A DNA stretch of 64,000 nt from Pollenia angustigena (GCA_930367215.1 OV884059.1:5294945-5358944), one strand, 5' to 3'; shown: positions 12,101 to 22,870, counted from the stretch's first letter. Notes: a model not told the origin generated them from the letters alone. Made by a program: numbers and translations.

Positions 12101-15100
12101 TTCGGGATTGATTTATTTGAAAAGAATTTTGAAGCATGTCTGATAAAAATGTAATATTATTTTCATTGTCATCTAGCCTTTCCTGCAAAACGGACAAAGG
12201 CAAATCATCTTCAGAGTCCCATTTATCCGGAAACAGTTTATTCCAGCTGGATTTAAGCACTCTATCATTGACTTTTCCCCAAGAATTTCTCAGCATAATG
12301 CAGCATTTTTTAATTGTAAAGGATTTTAAAAACTTTGTGTAATCTTCTGCTTCAGAATTCACCATTTCGCAAAAGAACGATTTTTATAATACATTTTGGT
12401 AAGTCTAATTGGATTTTGATCCATGGGTTGAACAAGGCTTGTCGTATTTGGAGGAAGAAAAATCGTTTTATAGTTACCACATCATATCACACTATTCTTA
12501 AATAAAAATATAAATAAAAACGGCTTTTATTCAATCCGGACTATAGAGTTGCAATCAATCCGGATTATAGAATACGCAATGACTGTATTTTTCAAAGCAT
12601 GCTGTGATTTGAATAAGAAAATAAATAAAAACGGGTTTTATTCAATCCGGACTATTTGGATTTTGATCCATGGGTTGAACAAGGCTTGTCGTATTTGGAG
12701 GAAGAAAAATCGTTTTATAGTAACCATCATATCACACTATTCTTAAATAAAAATATAAATAAAAACGGCTTTTATTCAATCCGGACTATAGAGTTGCAAA
12801 CAATCCGGATTATAGAATACGCAATGAGCTGCAAAATTCAGTCCGGATTACCGAATATTCTGGATTAGTGGAGTCCAGATTATCGAATTTACACTGTACA
12901 TAGAAGAAGATATGAGAAGGTAAAGTTCTTATTATAGTTTTTTTCATTCATTGGTTCCTAAAATTAAATTGTATTTTTTCGAATTTTTAACATTTTTGTG
13001 TATTGAGCGTTACATTTGATTTCACGTTTGCTCTAGGAATGATATTTATGAAAATAATAGTATTCAAAAAGTGTGTATTGAGTTTGGAATCACTATATAT
13101 CGATATAGTATGGCCATTATTTTTATTTGGGATCACAAGGAAATATTCAAAATTCAAATTTTTTTCAAATAAAGCTAATTTTATCCAAAACGACTAAAAA
13201 TTTTTTTGTTAATATCAGCAATTATAAGGAAATGATGAGATTAAAAGCTATTTTTTCGGCAGTAGTATTAATTAGAATGTATGTATTGAATGTTATCAAG
13301 CTACGTTTAAAATACTCCGTTTTAAGAAATTTTAACTAATCGTAGGCGGAAATGTTCTAAATTCATATTTTTCCAAATAAAGCTTTTTTATCAAAATCGA
13401 CCAAAAATTTGTGTGTCAATACCAGCATTTATATGGAAGTAGTATTAATTAGAATTTATGTATTGAATGTTATCAAGCTACGTCCAAAATTGCGACCGAA
13501 CGGACAGCCATCGTAAGATCAATTCAAAAATTGATTCTAAGATGATCGGTATAATTAAAGGTTCTGCAAACATCAGCAAAACCTTTCATATCGTCTCCAC
13601 TATTGTATAATCGTTCGAGCAAAGAAAATAAAATTATTAAAAAAATTAAAAAACAAAAGTGTTACACTTCAATTAAAAAAATATATTGTTTCTGCCGATG
13701 TAAAATAATATTTTCGTCCTAAAATTTACAGTTCAATTCTATATAAAGATATTGTCAATGTAACAAACAATACATTTTGGTACAAATTTCATATTTTTTC
13801 ACAAAACGAACCGTATGTTGGATTAATTCAAATAATGGTGTAGGTAGAATCTTCGATAAGTTTTAACATAAAATCCTGAATTATACAATTAAAATGTTCT
13901 ATAAACTTAAAGCATTTTGGATAACACTCAATACATTTTCTAAGAAACAAATCATGATGAAACCTTTCGCAATATAATTTTAAAAGTTTTGAATGGCAAA
14001 ACTGGCGCGATTTCAACAAGTAAATTGAGTAATGAGGAATTTTAAAAAAGAATAACGCTCAATACACAAAACCGCGGACAACAAATTTATTTATTGAATC
14101 TTCATATGGCAAATATTAACAAGAAATAATATACAAATCTTTTTGTAAAACTTTATTTTATGTCCTGCCAATGCCGGGCGAAAATTTTCCCAATCACGGT
14201 TTCTGTTCACATATGTATGTAGGTGCTTAGCGCTCTTCCAATCGGATGAGTCCTACAGTATCTCTTCTCCTTAAGCGAGTGTGACCGTCATCAATTAAAA
14301 TATTTCGAGGTTTTAAGTATTTTACTGCATACTTCGTAATCATAGTTTTTACATATGGCACATTGAGGTCCTTGTGAATATTTGAGTTTTTAACATATCA
14401 GGAAGCAGCTGCGATTAATCGAAGAAGTTTATTTTGTCGGCATTGAAATTTTTGATATTAGAGGCTGAGGCAGTGCCCTATAACTGAATACCGTAGCACC
14501 AGATTGGCTTGAAGAGTTGTAAAGAACAAGTTTGCAAACGAAATAAATTCCAGAATTTCTTCCTTTTATTGCCTCTTTATGGCATTTCCATGTTTTACGC
14601 CGATTTAGAAGTGTATTAATATATTTTACATGCGAGTGTTGAGCTATTATTTGATAATTGATTTTAATAGGGGAAGGGGGATGAATCCCAACGCAAAGTG
14701 AATGTTATATGCACGCTTTTTTGCTCATTGATTGCACTTTTCTAGTTGAAATATATATGATCCTCTAAGTAACGAGATGCTTATGACGGGTTTCGTGTAC
14801 CATTAGAAAAGCTGTATTCAGCAAATATTGAAAAGTGGGTGTAGTTATAAAATAAAAGGCCCAATAGATGGCTTCCCTGGGTGACTCCAGAGTCAATTGG
14901 CTGAGAAGAACTTAAAAATCGACTTCTTGAATAATAAATTTTCGACCGACTAAGTAGGTTTCTCACAACTTGTGTGTGTTTACTGGTTAGTTAAGAATGA
15001 GTACAGAGCAATAGTTTTTTTTTTTTTTCTTCAAAGACTTTTCTTGTGGCTTTTACTATTTTCTATGGGTTTGCTTAATTGTGTTTTCTAAAACCAAATT

Positions 15101-18100
15101 GATCGTTTGGATTGCATCTACATATTTTTATTTAAAATCGGGGATACTTTTTTTCAAAACTTTAAAAAAATTCAAGTTCTTTATATTTAAATTAGACTTA
15201 AGTTCATTGAATTTAATTTTCATGAAATTATTTTAAGTGAAAGAAGAAACTTACAGCATGAAATAATTTAAAATTTTTTGATAGTTTTATTCTTGACTGA
15301 ACACGCAATTGAACTCGGGTCAAATGTACATGTAAAATTTTTAGAGATTATTTTATTTTATCTAAAAAATATTTCAATTTTCCCATAATTTTTTTTCATA
15401 TTATTTTAATTCTTTAAATTTTATCTCAATATTTTTTGAAATTTTGTTTTTGTTTAAATGTTAGTAAAACGATTCACTTTTGCACTCGCGTTCTGAAAAC
15501 AGCCAGTAAGTGTTAAACGGCAAACCCCTCTGAAGAGATAGTGTGGTAACTATCGAAACATGTCCGTGAAAACCTAGGTTCGAATCCCAGGTCAGTCAAG
15601 AATAATATTTTCAATAAATTTTAATTAATTTCATGTTGTAAATTTCCTATTTTTATAAAAATAATCCAATAAAAATTAAATTCAGTGAACTTTAGCCTGA
15701 TTAAATTATCAAAAATTTCAATTCTTAACAACATTTTTAACTTTTATCCAAATTTTTTAAATTTTATAGAATTTTTTTTAATTTCATCCAAAAATGTTTC
15801 AATTTTTTTTATAATTTTCATCAAAATATTATTGCAATTTTATTAAAAATATTCAAGCTTAATTAAAAATTTTAGTTTTATTAAAATATTTGAAATTTTA
15901 TTAGATTTTTTTCAGTTTTATCGAAATTTTTTAAAAATGTATAAAAAAATTTGTATATTAAGTACATTTTTTTTTAAATTTTATCAAGATTTTTTTTTAA
16001 TTTCCAACAACTTTTTTTAATTTTATCAAAAATTTTTAAATTTGAACAAAATTTTTTAATTTCATCCAAATCTTTTTTAATTTTATCAAAATTTTGTTTA
16101 ATTTTATCAGAAATTTGATCAAAATTTTGTATAATTTGTTTTTTTTTGTATTTTTAGGTCGACGTCGTTACCGGCCGCCAGTATACTTTTGCCGAAATCC
16201 GTGACTCTAGTGCTGCTTTGGCTGTGCGTTTTCAAACGAAATTCAAATTGGACAAGGGTGATGTAGTTGCCATATGTTTGCCCAATTTACCCGAATTTCC
16301 AGGTGCTGTTTTAGGTGCCATTGAGGCTGGTTTGACAGTAACCACAGTTAATCCTATTTACACAGCAGGTAGGAGCAAAATCAAAAATTGATTGAGCATC
16401 TTTCACTTTAACATGTTTAACATTTTATTAAATCGAATAAATAATTTACAAAATTTATACGTATCAATTAATCGAATAACACACTTATAAAACACTTTCA
16501 ATTCATAAAAATTAATATGAATATTTGATTATTTGTTTAAAATTTAACGTTTGTTTTTAGTTTATTAAGCCCCTCACCTTAGGTGGAAAGGAAATTTCTA
16601 CAATATGGATGTCAGACCCTACTAAGTATACATATAATCTGGTTGATTATGAGTGGCAAAATTGTTTTATGTTGAAAAGGGGTTTCCAAAGACCCCAGAA
16701 ATGGTGGGGACTGGGTTATTATATATTTATGTAGCATGTAATTTGCTATTAAAATTTAGACATGACATGAACAAAAAACGTAGACTGCCTATAATTTTAC
16801 CCATAAATCCCTTGTTGAATGAATTTTATAAATTTGAATTAGTAATAAAAAAAATTAAATTATTAAAAAATTTTATAAATTAATTTAAAAGTTTTAAGAA
16901 CTGATAAAAATGTGTAACAATTTTATAGAATTCATAAAATTTATTAAAAATCAATTGAAATGATTACAAAATGAATAAATTAAGAACAAATTTAATAAAA
17001 AAAATAAACATAACAAATTCCACATGATTTATTAAATTTATTAATTTTTTCTTAAATTTCAATAAATGTTAATAAACTTTTAATACTTTATTTTATTCCA
17101 GAGGAAATCGCCCGCCAATTAAGCATCAGCAATGCCAAATTCATTGTGGGCACCTCTTTGGGTTACTCCGTCCTGAAGGAGGCCTGTAAGTTGGCGAAAA
17201 AAGATTTACCCATTGCCTGCATACGCATGTTACCTGGTGATGCCCTACCCGATGGAGCTATCGATTTCTTAGAACTATTCAAATACAGCGGAGATGTAGA
17301 TTTCTCTCAACTCAAAACTTATGGCATCGACCCAAATGATTTGGTCCTATTGCCCTTCTCCTCCGGCACTACTGGTTTGCCCAAGGGAGTCATGCTGTCG
17401 CACAATAACATTTCAAGCAACTGCGAAATGGTTCAGGCCGTGCCGGAAATTGACTGTACAAAAAAACAGGAGGTTTTGCCTGCTGTCTTGCCCTTCTTCC
17501 ACATTTATGGTTTAACGGTTATAATGTTGTCGAGATTGGGCCAGGGTGCTAAATTGGTGACAGTGCCCCAGTTTAAGCCAGAGGATTTAATGAAGGCTAT
17601 GTACGAGTACAAGAGTACCATGATGAACGTCGTGCCACCAATTGGTAAGAAAATTTGTTGAAGGATTCAGTTAAAGATTTTGAAATACAAAAGTTGTGTG
17701 TTTTCTAAATTTTAGCTTTGTTTATGATTAATCATCCCAAGGTGACACAAGAAACTTGTCCAGAATTGAAACTGGCTATGAGTGCGGCGGCTCCAATTGG
17801 TGTTAACGATGTTGAACGTTTTGTAAAAAAGTAAGCAGAGAAAATGGAATATTTTACAAACTTTTCTTTAAAAAATTAAGAATTTCTTAGACTTGTTATT
17901 TTCTTAGAAATATTTTCTTTTTGTTTACATTTTTTAATTTTGCTTTTATTCCAGATTCCCTAAAACTAAATTCCTTCAAGGTTATGGCATGACAGAAGCC
18001 TCCCCTGTAATTTTAATGACTCCCTATGCCAATACCCGTTATGCCTCTACAGGTTTTCTTACTTCCCACACAGAAGGTAAAATAGTACCTTTGGATGGTC

Positions 18101-18597
18101 ACGACCTCAAAGGTTTGGGACCCAATCAAACGGGAGAATTGTGTATAAGAGGGCCCCAAGTTATGTTAGGCTATTTAAACAACGAAGAAGCTACTGAAGA
18201 GACTTTCTATCCAGGACGTTGGTTACGTACTGGAGATGTGGCCTATTACGACGATGACGGCTATTTCTATATAACCGATCGCATGAAGGAATTAATCAAA
18301 GTTAAAGGTTTCCAAGTACCCCCAGCAGAATTAGAGGCCACGTTGAGAGATCATCCTAAAATCTTAGAAGCTGCAGTTTTCGGCATACCTCATCCCGTAA
18401 ATGGCGAGGCCCCAAGGGCTTTAGTGGTTTTAAGGCCAAATATGGAGGCAACTGAAGAAGAAATTTACGATTATGTGGCCGAAAAGGTGGCTGTTTATAA
18501 GAAATTAGAGGGTGGCATTTTATTTACCAACGAAATACCTAAAAATTCCACAGGAAAAATTTTACGAAAAGTATTGAAAGAACAATATTCCAGTTAA
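6112..18597 (+). CDS. Acyl-CoA synthetase (4CL-like), copy B, complete, five exons
   Basis: Exons 6112-6396, 16158-16368, 17102-17644, 17716-17830 and 17955-18597 (stop 18595-18597) join in frame to 598 residues, normal for the family; all introns are GT-AG. The first about 30 residues ([20 protein letters not shown]...) are basic, hydroxylated and acid-free, so a mitochondrial presequence is likely. Motifs follow in order: [72 protein letters not shown] and [11 protein letters not shown]. It should adenylate a fatty or aromatic acid and form the CoA thioester. Compared with copy A, the usual SGAAP is SAAAP and PKNPTGK is PKNSTGK. AATAAA at 18712-18717 is a likely poly(A) signal. Size, presequence and 4CL similarity fit Drosophila pudgy, but this is unproven. 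Intron 1 (9.8 kb) is full of transposons. Confidence 0.93.
6536..6672. repeat. 137-bp near-perfect palindrome in intron 1
   Basis: The outer 41 bases of each side are exact inverted complements, beginning GGCCTGTTCGTCGATAGCG and ending with its complement. Weaker pairing continues inward. Probably a palindromic MITE; the flanking target duplication is ambiguous (TTA on both sides if one terminal mismatch is allowed). Confidence 0.8.
6848..7553 (+). mobile_element. mini-me-like element with about 117-bp tandem units
   Basis: Bounded by ATACCCACACCACAATAGTGG on the left and GGGTATCATATGGTCGGGCTTG...CTTACTTG on the right, the usual ends of this group. The core holds about four tandem units starting near 7064, 7185, 7301 and 7431. 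Each has AAACCGATTTTAATGAA, ACATAGATAGA.CCATAT and GGGGAGATAGGGGCAATTTC. Open frames here (for example 6962-7237 on the minus strand) are produced by the repeat. Confidence 0.7.
7554..8065. other. Intron 1 AT-rich stretch, nothing recognised
   Basis: About 80 percent A+T by eye, without repeats, coding frames or inverted repeats that stand out. Confidence 0.5.
8066..8870 (+). repeat. Dispersed element with 115-140-bp tandem units
   Basis: Starts with AAACTAGCTGGCCCGGCAAA and ends near AAAATCGGTCAAGCCGTTTC. In between, units begin near 8275, 8390, 8527 and 8640. Each has CTTTCC.GATGTTACA, TGCCAAATTT.AAGAAAA, GGTTGATTAGTTAAGAAG and GGAGCTTTTACCCCTCTTGC. A partly similar start (ACTAGCTGTTTGGTCCCGGC) is at 23815. 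Non-coding; class not determined. Confidence 0.6.
9117..10064 (+). mobile_element. pogo/Tigger-type DNA transposon, decayed
   Basis: Perfect 24-bp terminal inverted repeats beginning CAGTGGTTTCCCGATTTAAC, flanked by TA on both sides (9115-9116, 10065-10066), the pogo/Tc1 signature. Inside, about 9330-9555 encodes [18 protein letters not shown] then, past a stop, [16 protein letters not shown]...[11 protein letters not shown]: the first catalytic Asp region of a Jerky/Tigger DDE transposase. The end encodes a Jerky-like tail ([13 protein letters not shown] then stop near 9897). The middle is deleted and the frame has stops, so it is inactive. The surrounding 8935-9116 and 10065-11110 sequences are rich in TTCGG words and may be an older element this one jumped into. 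Confidence 0.88.
10065..11186. other. Intron 1, possible older disrupted element, no gene
   Basis: The words AAGTTCGGGTTCGGT near 8956 and GAAGTTCGGGTTCGGTC near 11078 bracket the pogo insertion in the same orientation. The remainder is AT-rich without a usable frame. The element class cannot be decided. Confidence 0.35.
11280..11690. repeat. Dispersed repeat nested in Tigger copy, with inverted ends
   Basis: Matches 28640-28990 along most of its length, sharing for example AAATAAGC.CAC, GCGCTACGCAATAAGACATA, ATTGCTTCAAAGTGGGAACT and GTCTTCCGTAAGCGCAATGG. GAAGCAGGTTTGTAAGGGAG (11440-11461) is inverted at 11644-11666. Short open frames on both strands here are shadows of the repeat. Confidence 0.65.
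12409..12830. repeat. Tandem duplication (offset 247 bp) inside Tigger element
   Basis: A block starting TTGGATTTTGATCCATGGG at 12409 recurs at 12656 and is nearly identical for about 170 bases, ending in ATCCGGATTATAGAATACGC. CAATCCGGACTAT words are repeated several times, resembling the transposon's own end sequence. This is probably subterminal repetition. Confidence 0.75.
12897..14159. other. Intron 1, mini-me-like fragment and AT-rich filler
   Basis: At 13490-13612 the words CGGACAGCCATCGTAAGATC, GATTCTAAG and CTCCACTATTGTATAAT mark the tail of a mini-me-like element. Two diverged direct units (about 13140-13345 and 13350-13500) share TTAATTAGAAT.TATGTATTG and ATCAAGCTACGT. No gene seen. 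Confidence 0.5.
14160..14970 (-). mobile_element. jockey-clade LINE fragment (reverse transcriptase)
   Basis: The minus strand encodes, from about 14966, [20 protein letters not shown], which matches the motif before the catalytic loop of non-LTR reverse transcriptases (SGVPQGSVLGPLLYNIYT). Further on, in shifted frames, come [13 protein letters not shown] and [15 protein letters not shown], both typical of jockey C-terminal RT regions. Several frameshifts and stops and the loss of 5' and 3' parts make it a dead remnant. Confidence 0.8.
15165..15320 (-). mobile_element. SINE-like tail, inverted partner
   Basis: Read on the minus strand it matches the body of the 15480-15735 repeat: AGTCAAGAATAAAA, TTTCATG.TGTAA, AAAATTAAATTCA.TGAACT. 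The two lie head to head about 170 bp apart. The tRNA-like head is barely preserved (GAGTTCAATTGC). Confidence 0.55.
15480..15735 (+). mobile_element. tRNA-like SINE candidate
   Basis: A head with GTGTTAAACGGCAA, GATAGTGTGGTAAC (A-box-like) and a perfect pol III B box GGTTCGAATCC at 15577-15587 is followed by CAGTCAAGAATAA and an AT-rich body shared with 26641-26829. A pol III head plus a family-specific body in several copies is the SINE layout. No RT-related LINE tail was identified. Confidence 0.65.
15736..16157. repeat. Low-complexity AT tract before exon 2
   Basis: Degenerate runs of TTTTATCAAAATTTTTT-type words, about 25 bases apart, fill the end of intron 1 up to the polypyrimidine tract and the TTTTTAG acceptor at 16157. 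Confidence 0.6.
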
Positions 18598-18822
18598 TCC
18601 TTAAGAAAAACAAAAAAAGTTCTTCAAAAGCTCGTGTATTTATTATTATTAATTTAGTTTTAAGTTTTATTATTTGTACTTGTCTAAAAAAAAATGTGAA
18701 TAATAGTTAAAAATAAATATTGAAAATTTAGATTTTAAATTTGTCCAATTCACAAGATTTTAATACGATTTTTGTTTTCTTCTTCTTTTATAAAAGTTCA
18801 CATTCACATTATTCGATACAAA
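18598..18822. other. 3' flank of copy B
   Basis: The first about 100 bases match the 3' flank of copy A; an AATAAA hexamer is at 18712-18717. No other feature. Confidence 0.5.
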
Positions 18823-18971
18823 GTGCTGGTTTACACTCTTGAAGTTTTAGCCGTCAAGTCTTAAACTTTCAGGAAAGAAGGGAAAATAGAAAATAGAATG
18901 CCATTTCTCTTCCTCTCTCTCCTAAAAACTGAAGACTTGACGGCTTAAACTTGAAGAGTGTGAACCAGCAC
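18823..18971. repeat. Hairpin MITE with GTGCTGGTTTACACTC ends
   Basis: Arms of about 40 bases pair almost perfectly, each carrying GAAGTTT.AGCCGTCAAGTCT or its complement; the loop has TTCTCTTCCTCTCTCTC. The arm layout, GGTTCACACT then AAGTTT then AAGTCT, is shared with 24096-24229, so both belong to one family. Confidence 0.75.
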
Positions 18972-19116
18972 CAATAAATTAAGCCATGTATGGGAGTTAT
19001 AATTTGATGTGAAATAGTAATAAATATTAATTGATAAGCAATTTTAATTAAATTTATTTAAAAAATAATTTGAAACGAATGATTTTATCCCATAAATAAA
19101 ATATTTTTTTATTTTG

Positions 19117-19330
19117 GAAGTTGTCAGTTTGTCTTTCGCTACACAGTTTTATTTGTATAATATCTTTAGTGTTTCTAAAATCTTTGAATGAAGTTTCCTG
19201 ATGATCTGGCCTAAGCTACCAGCGAAATGCGCATAGAAAGCTTATCCCTACAGCAATAAATTTCAGTGTTTTTATTAAGAATAAAAATTGGGAATTAAGC
19301 ACGACAAACAAAATCTTGTTAATTAAAAGA
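19117..19330 (-). repeat. 300-bp dispersed family, copy 1 (inverted)
   Basis: Read on the minus strand it contains CTTAATTCCCAATTTTTAT, AAACACTGAAATTTATTG, GGGATAAGCT, TAGGCCAGATCATCAGGAAA and AATAAAACTG. The same block is seen at 33940-34290, 39345-39590, 54390-54690 and 54800-55100. Non-coding. Confidence 0.7.
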
Positions 19331-20600
19331 ACAGATTTATATTTTCAACAATAATAAAAAAAAAAAACAATGAAATAAAAATGAAACTTTTTTATTTGTA
19401 TAAAAAAAATTTCTATTAAATGGTATTGTAAAATATTAACTCCAGCTGGCTAATGATTCCGTCGATAGTGGAACGCCGCTGCTGGTTTTCTCACGGCATA
19501 GATTTCTGACAACATATTTTTTCATAATAAACAGCTGATGTCAAATGGTTTGTCCAAAGAAAATAGAGAACGCTGTAATTGATAATTTGTCAGATGACTT
19601 TGCGTCTGACTTTTATAGAAGCAATGTTACAAAGGTTACATACGATATGTTTGCATTTTGCAGAGGGAAATTTTACAAGTAAGATGTAAAAAACATGTCG
19701 TGAACGGGTACCATAAATGGCTAAATTGGCAACAATACATGTTTCGGATTAAACGGCATGCCTCTGCAAATGTATTCGTTTTTTCTTTTGGCGTCTCCTC
19801 GAAAACTCGTATATCTTCAGACGTTTCGTCTTTTCTTGCAACAATACGCTACAATTTCACTTTTATGTCTTAAATTCATTTCAATTTCAAATATTTTTAC
19901 GAAGCATATTAAAGAGCGTCTCTACAGCCTTCGTAGAAATCTTCTGTTTCATGAAATATTTCTGTGCGACATGTAGTGACATAGTGTGAAACAGGCTTAA
20001 TTGCCTCATAAAATTGAAATAGACAAATTTTACAAAATCTTTAGAATTTAAAAAACTGTGGAGGCGGCGCAAGAGAAATGAATTGTCCACTTTATGTAAA
20101 AGACATTCAGTCGTAAACGTTTAATAAAAATCTCAACAAGTTACCTTTTTGTAGTCAACAATTCCTTTTTATGAACATGCAATATTTTCTATTTAAGCAG
20201 CAACCCAAACACTTGTACACAATTGATACAACTTATACACACACTTTTAAGCTAATTATTTAATTTTTAAACACTTTAAAATACACTTGTTATTTGATTT
20301 AAACTAAAGACCGGTCGTTCTGATTTGCCTCCGAATTGATCAATTGTAAAAAGAAAACTAATAACAAAATAAAATAAAAAGAAAGAAGTTAACAAAAGGA
20401 AGAGGAAATAAATTGAATGCAACTTTGTCATTCTACAACGATCATCCTTAAAATAGGCTTTAATATTTGCTGTGATGTCAGTGTTTCGTGGTACTGCCAG
20501 TACAAAAAATTGTTGGCGATATTGTTAGCTATTTTCAATAAGCAATTGCTAGTCGTTAAAGTCAATACGAAAAAATTATATTTTTTATTCTGGTAATAAT
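19331..20600. other. Spacer with no recognised gene
   Basis: Mixed composition with short frames only; none shows family resemblance. 20310-20470 is a diverged direct copy of 21180-21310, part of the neighbouring foldback arm (CCTTAAAATAGGCTTTAA). Confidence 0.45.
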
Positions 20601-20771
20601 TGTGTCACGCCGACGATGCTGCATGGAAAATCAAAAAATTTAGCTATGAAGGCGAATATCGAACGCAAATATGACGCCACGGCGAATTCATTCGTATACG
20701 TTTGCTGGATATAATATTCGCCGTCATATCTAAATTTTTTGATTTTCCACCCAGCATCGTCGGTGTCACAC
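20601..20771. repeat. 171-bp foldback (CGACGATGCTG arms)
   Basis: Arms of about 60 bases pair with few mismatches: TGTGTCACGCCGACGATGCT on the left against AGCATCGTCGGTGTCACACA on the right, continuing through GGAAAATCAAAAAATTTAG. It sits just outside the large foldback. Confidence 0.75.
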
Positions 20772-21799
20772 ATCCAAGCACATTTTCACTAAACCTACCA
20801 TTGTACATACCCTTTTAAAACACAACAACCACACAAACACGAAAATCTATGAAAAAATTAAATGAATTTAACGATATATTGCAGACGGGAGTATAATTTT
20901 TTTATAATTCTGAAAAATTATCTTACAAGCATTTTATAAACAACAGAATAGAGAAACAAAAAATTTTAACTCACCTTTGCAGCATCTTTTTAATTGTTGT
21001 TGTTATGACAAGAAATTTCATATTATTTTCTTTTTAAACTATCACAAACTATTTAGCTTTTATTCATATACACATCAAAACACTTAATTACATTAAAAAA
21101 CACAATTTTAATCAAAATTTTTGCACTAAAAATATTATTTTCACGCACTCCCGCCATTTTTTCAACAAATTTGGTCCACTTCGGTCAGTTGCTAAAAGAA
21201 AACTAAACTAAGGAAAAAAGAATGCAGTTACTCAAAGGAAATGTAATAAATAAGAAAACGAAAAGCATCTTCAAAACTTCAATATGCTCCTCCCTAAAAT
21301 AGGCTTTAAAATATAATGAAATAAGATATAAGGCGAGGATAAGTAGAGTATTAAACCTTTTTATAAACGTGAAATTAATCCAGCGTTGCCAAGTGTGCAG
21401 ATTTATCTTTTTATTTAGTTTTTAAGTGCAAATGTGTATTACAGGGTTTTTCTTCGAAAAAGTGTTTTTTTTTAATTTTTTTTAAAAATACAAAGAAGTA
21501 CTTAAATACACTGTGCTTAAATTTGGCACTGACAAGTGGGGTAGCCGGCGGGTAAACCTAATTCGAGTGCGATGAATCCAGTGGTGCTATCCCGATTCAT
21601 GTCTTTTCGAAATACTCATTGCACCAACCTTTATTTGACCCTTGTTAATGTGAATATCAATGCAACACTTTTAAATGAAAAAAAAATCAAATATTAAATA
21701 AAAAGTTAGTTTGTTTTATATTGTAAAAATGTACTTGTTTTAGGAGCATGTGGAACGTATTTAATATAACTGTTGGATGTATTTAACTTTACGCACGTA

Positions 21800-22600
21800 C
21801 ATAAAGGGTGGTTAAATTTTAAGGGCCGATGTGGATTTTGAATATAACACAAATTATATAGGAATTATTGTCATTTCTTTTTATTATGATAATATTGGTA
21901 TGGTTCAATTATGTATGCAACAAAATAACGGCCAAATGGCCGTCGCGACCTTGGCTGCACACCTCCATCCGATGGTCCAAATTTTTGATGACGCTGAGGC
22001 ATAATTTAGGCTCTATTCCGTTAATGTACCGAATTATCTCATCCTTTAGTTCTTGAATTGTTGCTGGCTTATCGACGCACACCTTTTCTTTCAAATAACC
22101 CCAAAGAAAGAAGTCCAAAGGTTTCAAATCCCTTGATCTTGGCGGCCAATTGACATCGCCACCACGTGAGATAGCACAGCCATTAAATTTGTCGCGCAAA
22201 AGAGCCATTGTTTCGTTAGCTGTGTGGCAAGTGGCACCGTTCTATTGAAACCACATATCGTCCACATCCATATCTTACAATTCGAGCCACAAAAAGTTCG
22301 TTTTCCTCTCACGATAGTGAAAAACATTCACAGTAACTGCCTGACCGGCCTCATTTCGAAGAAATATGGCCCGATGACGCAGCCAGCCCGTTAACCGCAC
22401 CAAACAGTCACTCTTTCTGGGTGCATTGGTTTTTCGACAGTCACTCTTGGATTACACAGCCCGACAAAATTAAAAAAGATTTTTGCTTCTTTGAATTTAT
22501 CAACTGATTCTAGTTAATTTGGGTGCGCTGAATTCAAAACTGTAATCAGTTTGTCTCTATCAGCTCTAGTTTTCATGATATAACTTTTTTATACCCTCCA
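21800..22600 (-). pseudogene. mariner-family transposase, broken
   Basis: The minus strand encodes DDMWFQ, a stop, NGATCHTANETMALLRDKFN and then VNWPPRSRDLKPLDFFLWGY, typical of IS630-Tc1-mariner transposases. In place of the second catalytic Asp of the QDGATCHTA motif there is Asn (codon 22239-22241) after a TAG (22242-22244); the third-Asp region RS.DLKPLDFF is present. The 3' end (AAGGGTGGTTAAATTTTAAG near 21805) probably marks a terminal repeat. The N-terminal part is frameshifted. Inactive insertion in the foldback loop. Confidence 0.88.
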
Positions 22601-22648
22601 CTTATGACCTCCAATTACACCCAAATTTTTTTTCCAAATTTTTTTTTT

Positions 22649-22870
22649 ATCAAAAATTTTTTATTTACTGTTATAGTTATTGCCAAAAAAAAAACTCCCA
22701 AATTTTTTTAAGTATTTTTTTTTTTTATTTTAATAAATCTGTATGAAACAGTTTTACTTCTTTTTATTTTTTTAAATTCCTATGGAAAAGTTTTACTTTC
22801 TAAATACTTAAAAAAATTTGGGAGCTTTTTTTTTTGGCAATAACTATAACAGTAAATAAAAGATTTTGAT
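22649..22870. repeat. Inverted repeat in foldback loop
   Basis: ACTGTTATAGTTATTGCCAA with CTCCCAAATTTTTTTAAGTA (about 22667-22712) is inverted at 22805-22855. Arms of about 65 bases surround an A/T-rich loop of about 90 bases. Confidence 0.7.

Larger units (their letters stand above)
11187..12896 (-). mobile_element. Second Tigger/Jerky-type transposon, partly deleted
   Basis: Ends ATTCGATAATCCGGA (left) and TCCAGATTATCGAAT...CACTG (right) are inverted partners; TA lies outside both ends, though the left terminus is eroded. The minus strand from about 12365 to 11822 encodes [32 protein letters not shown], an acidic stretch and [13 protein letters not shown] then stop, matching the C-terminus of Jerky/Tigger transposases. 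One internal stop (TAA at about 12111-12113) splits it. The catalytic core is replaced by another repeat (11280-11690). Dead. Confidence 0.78.
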
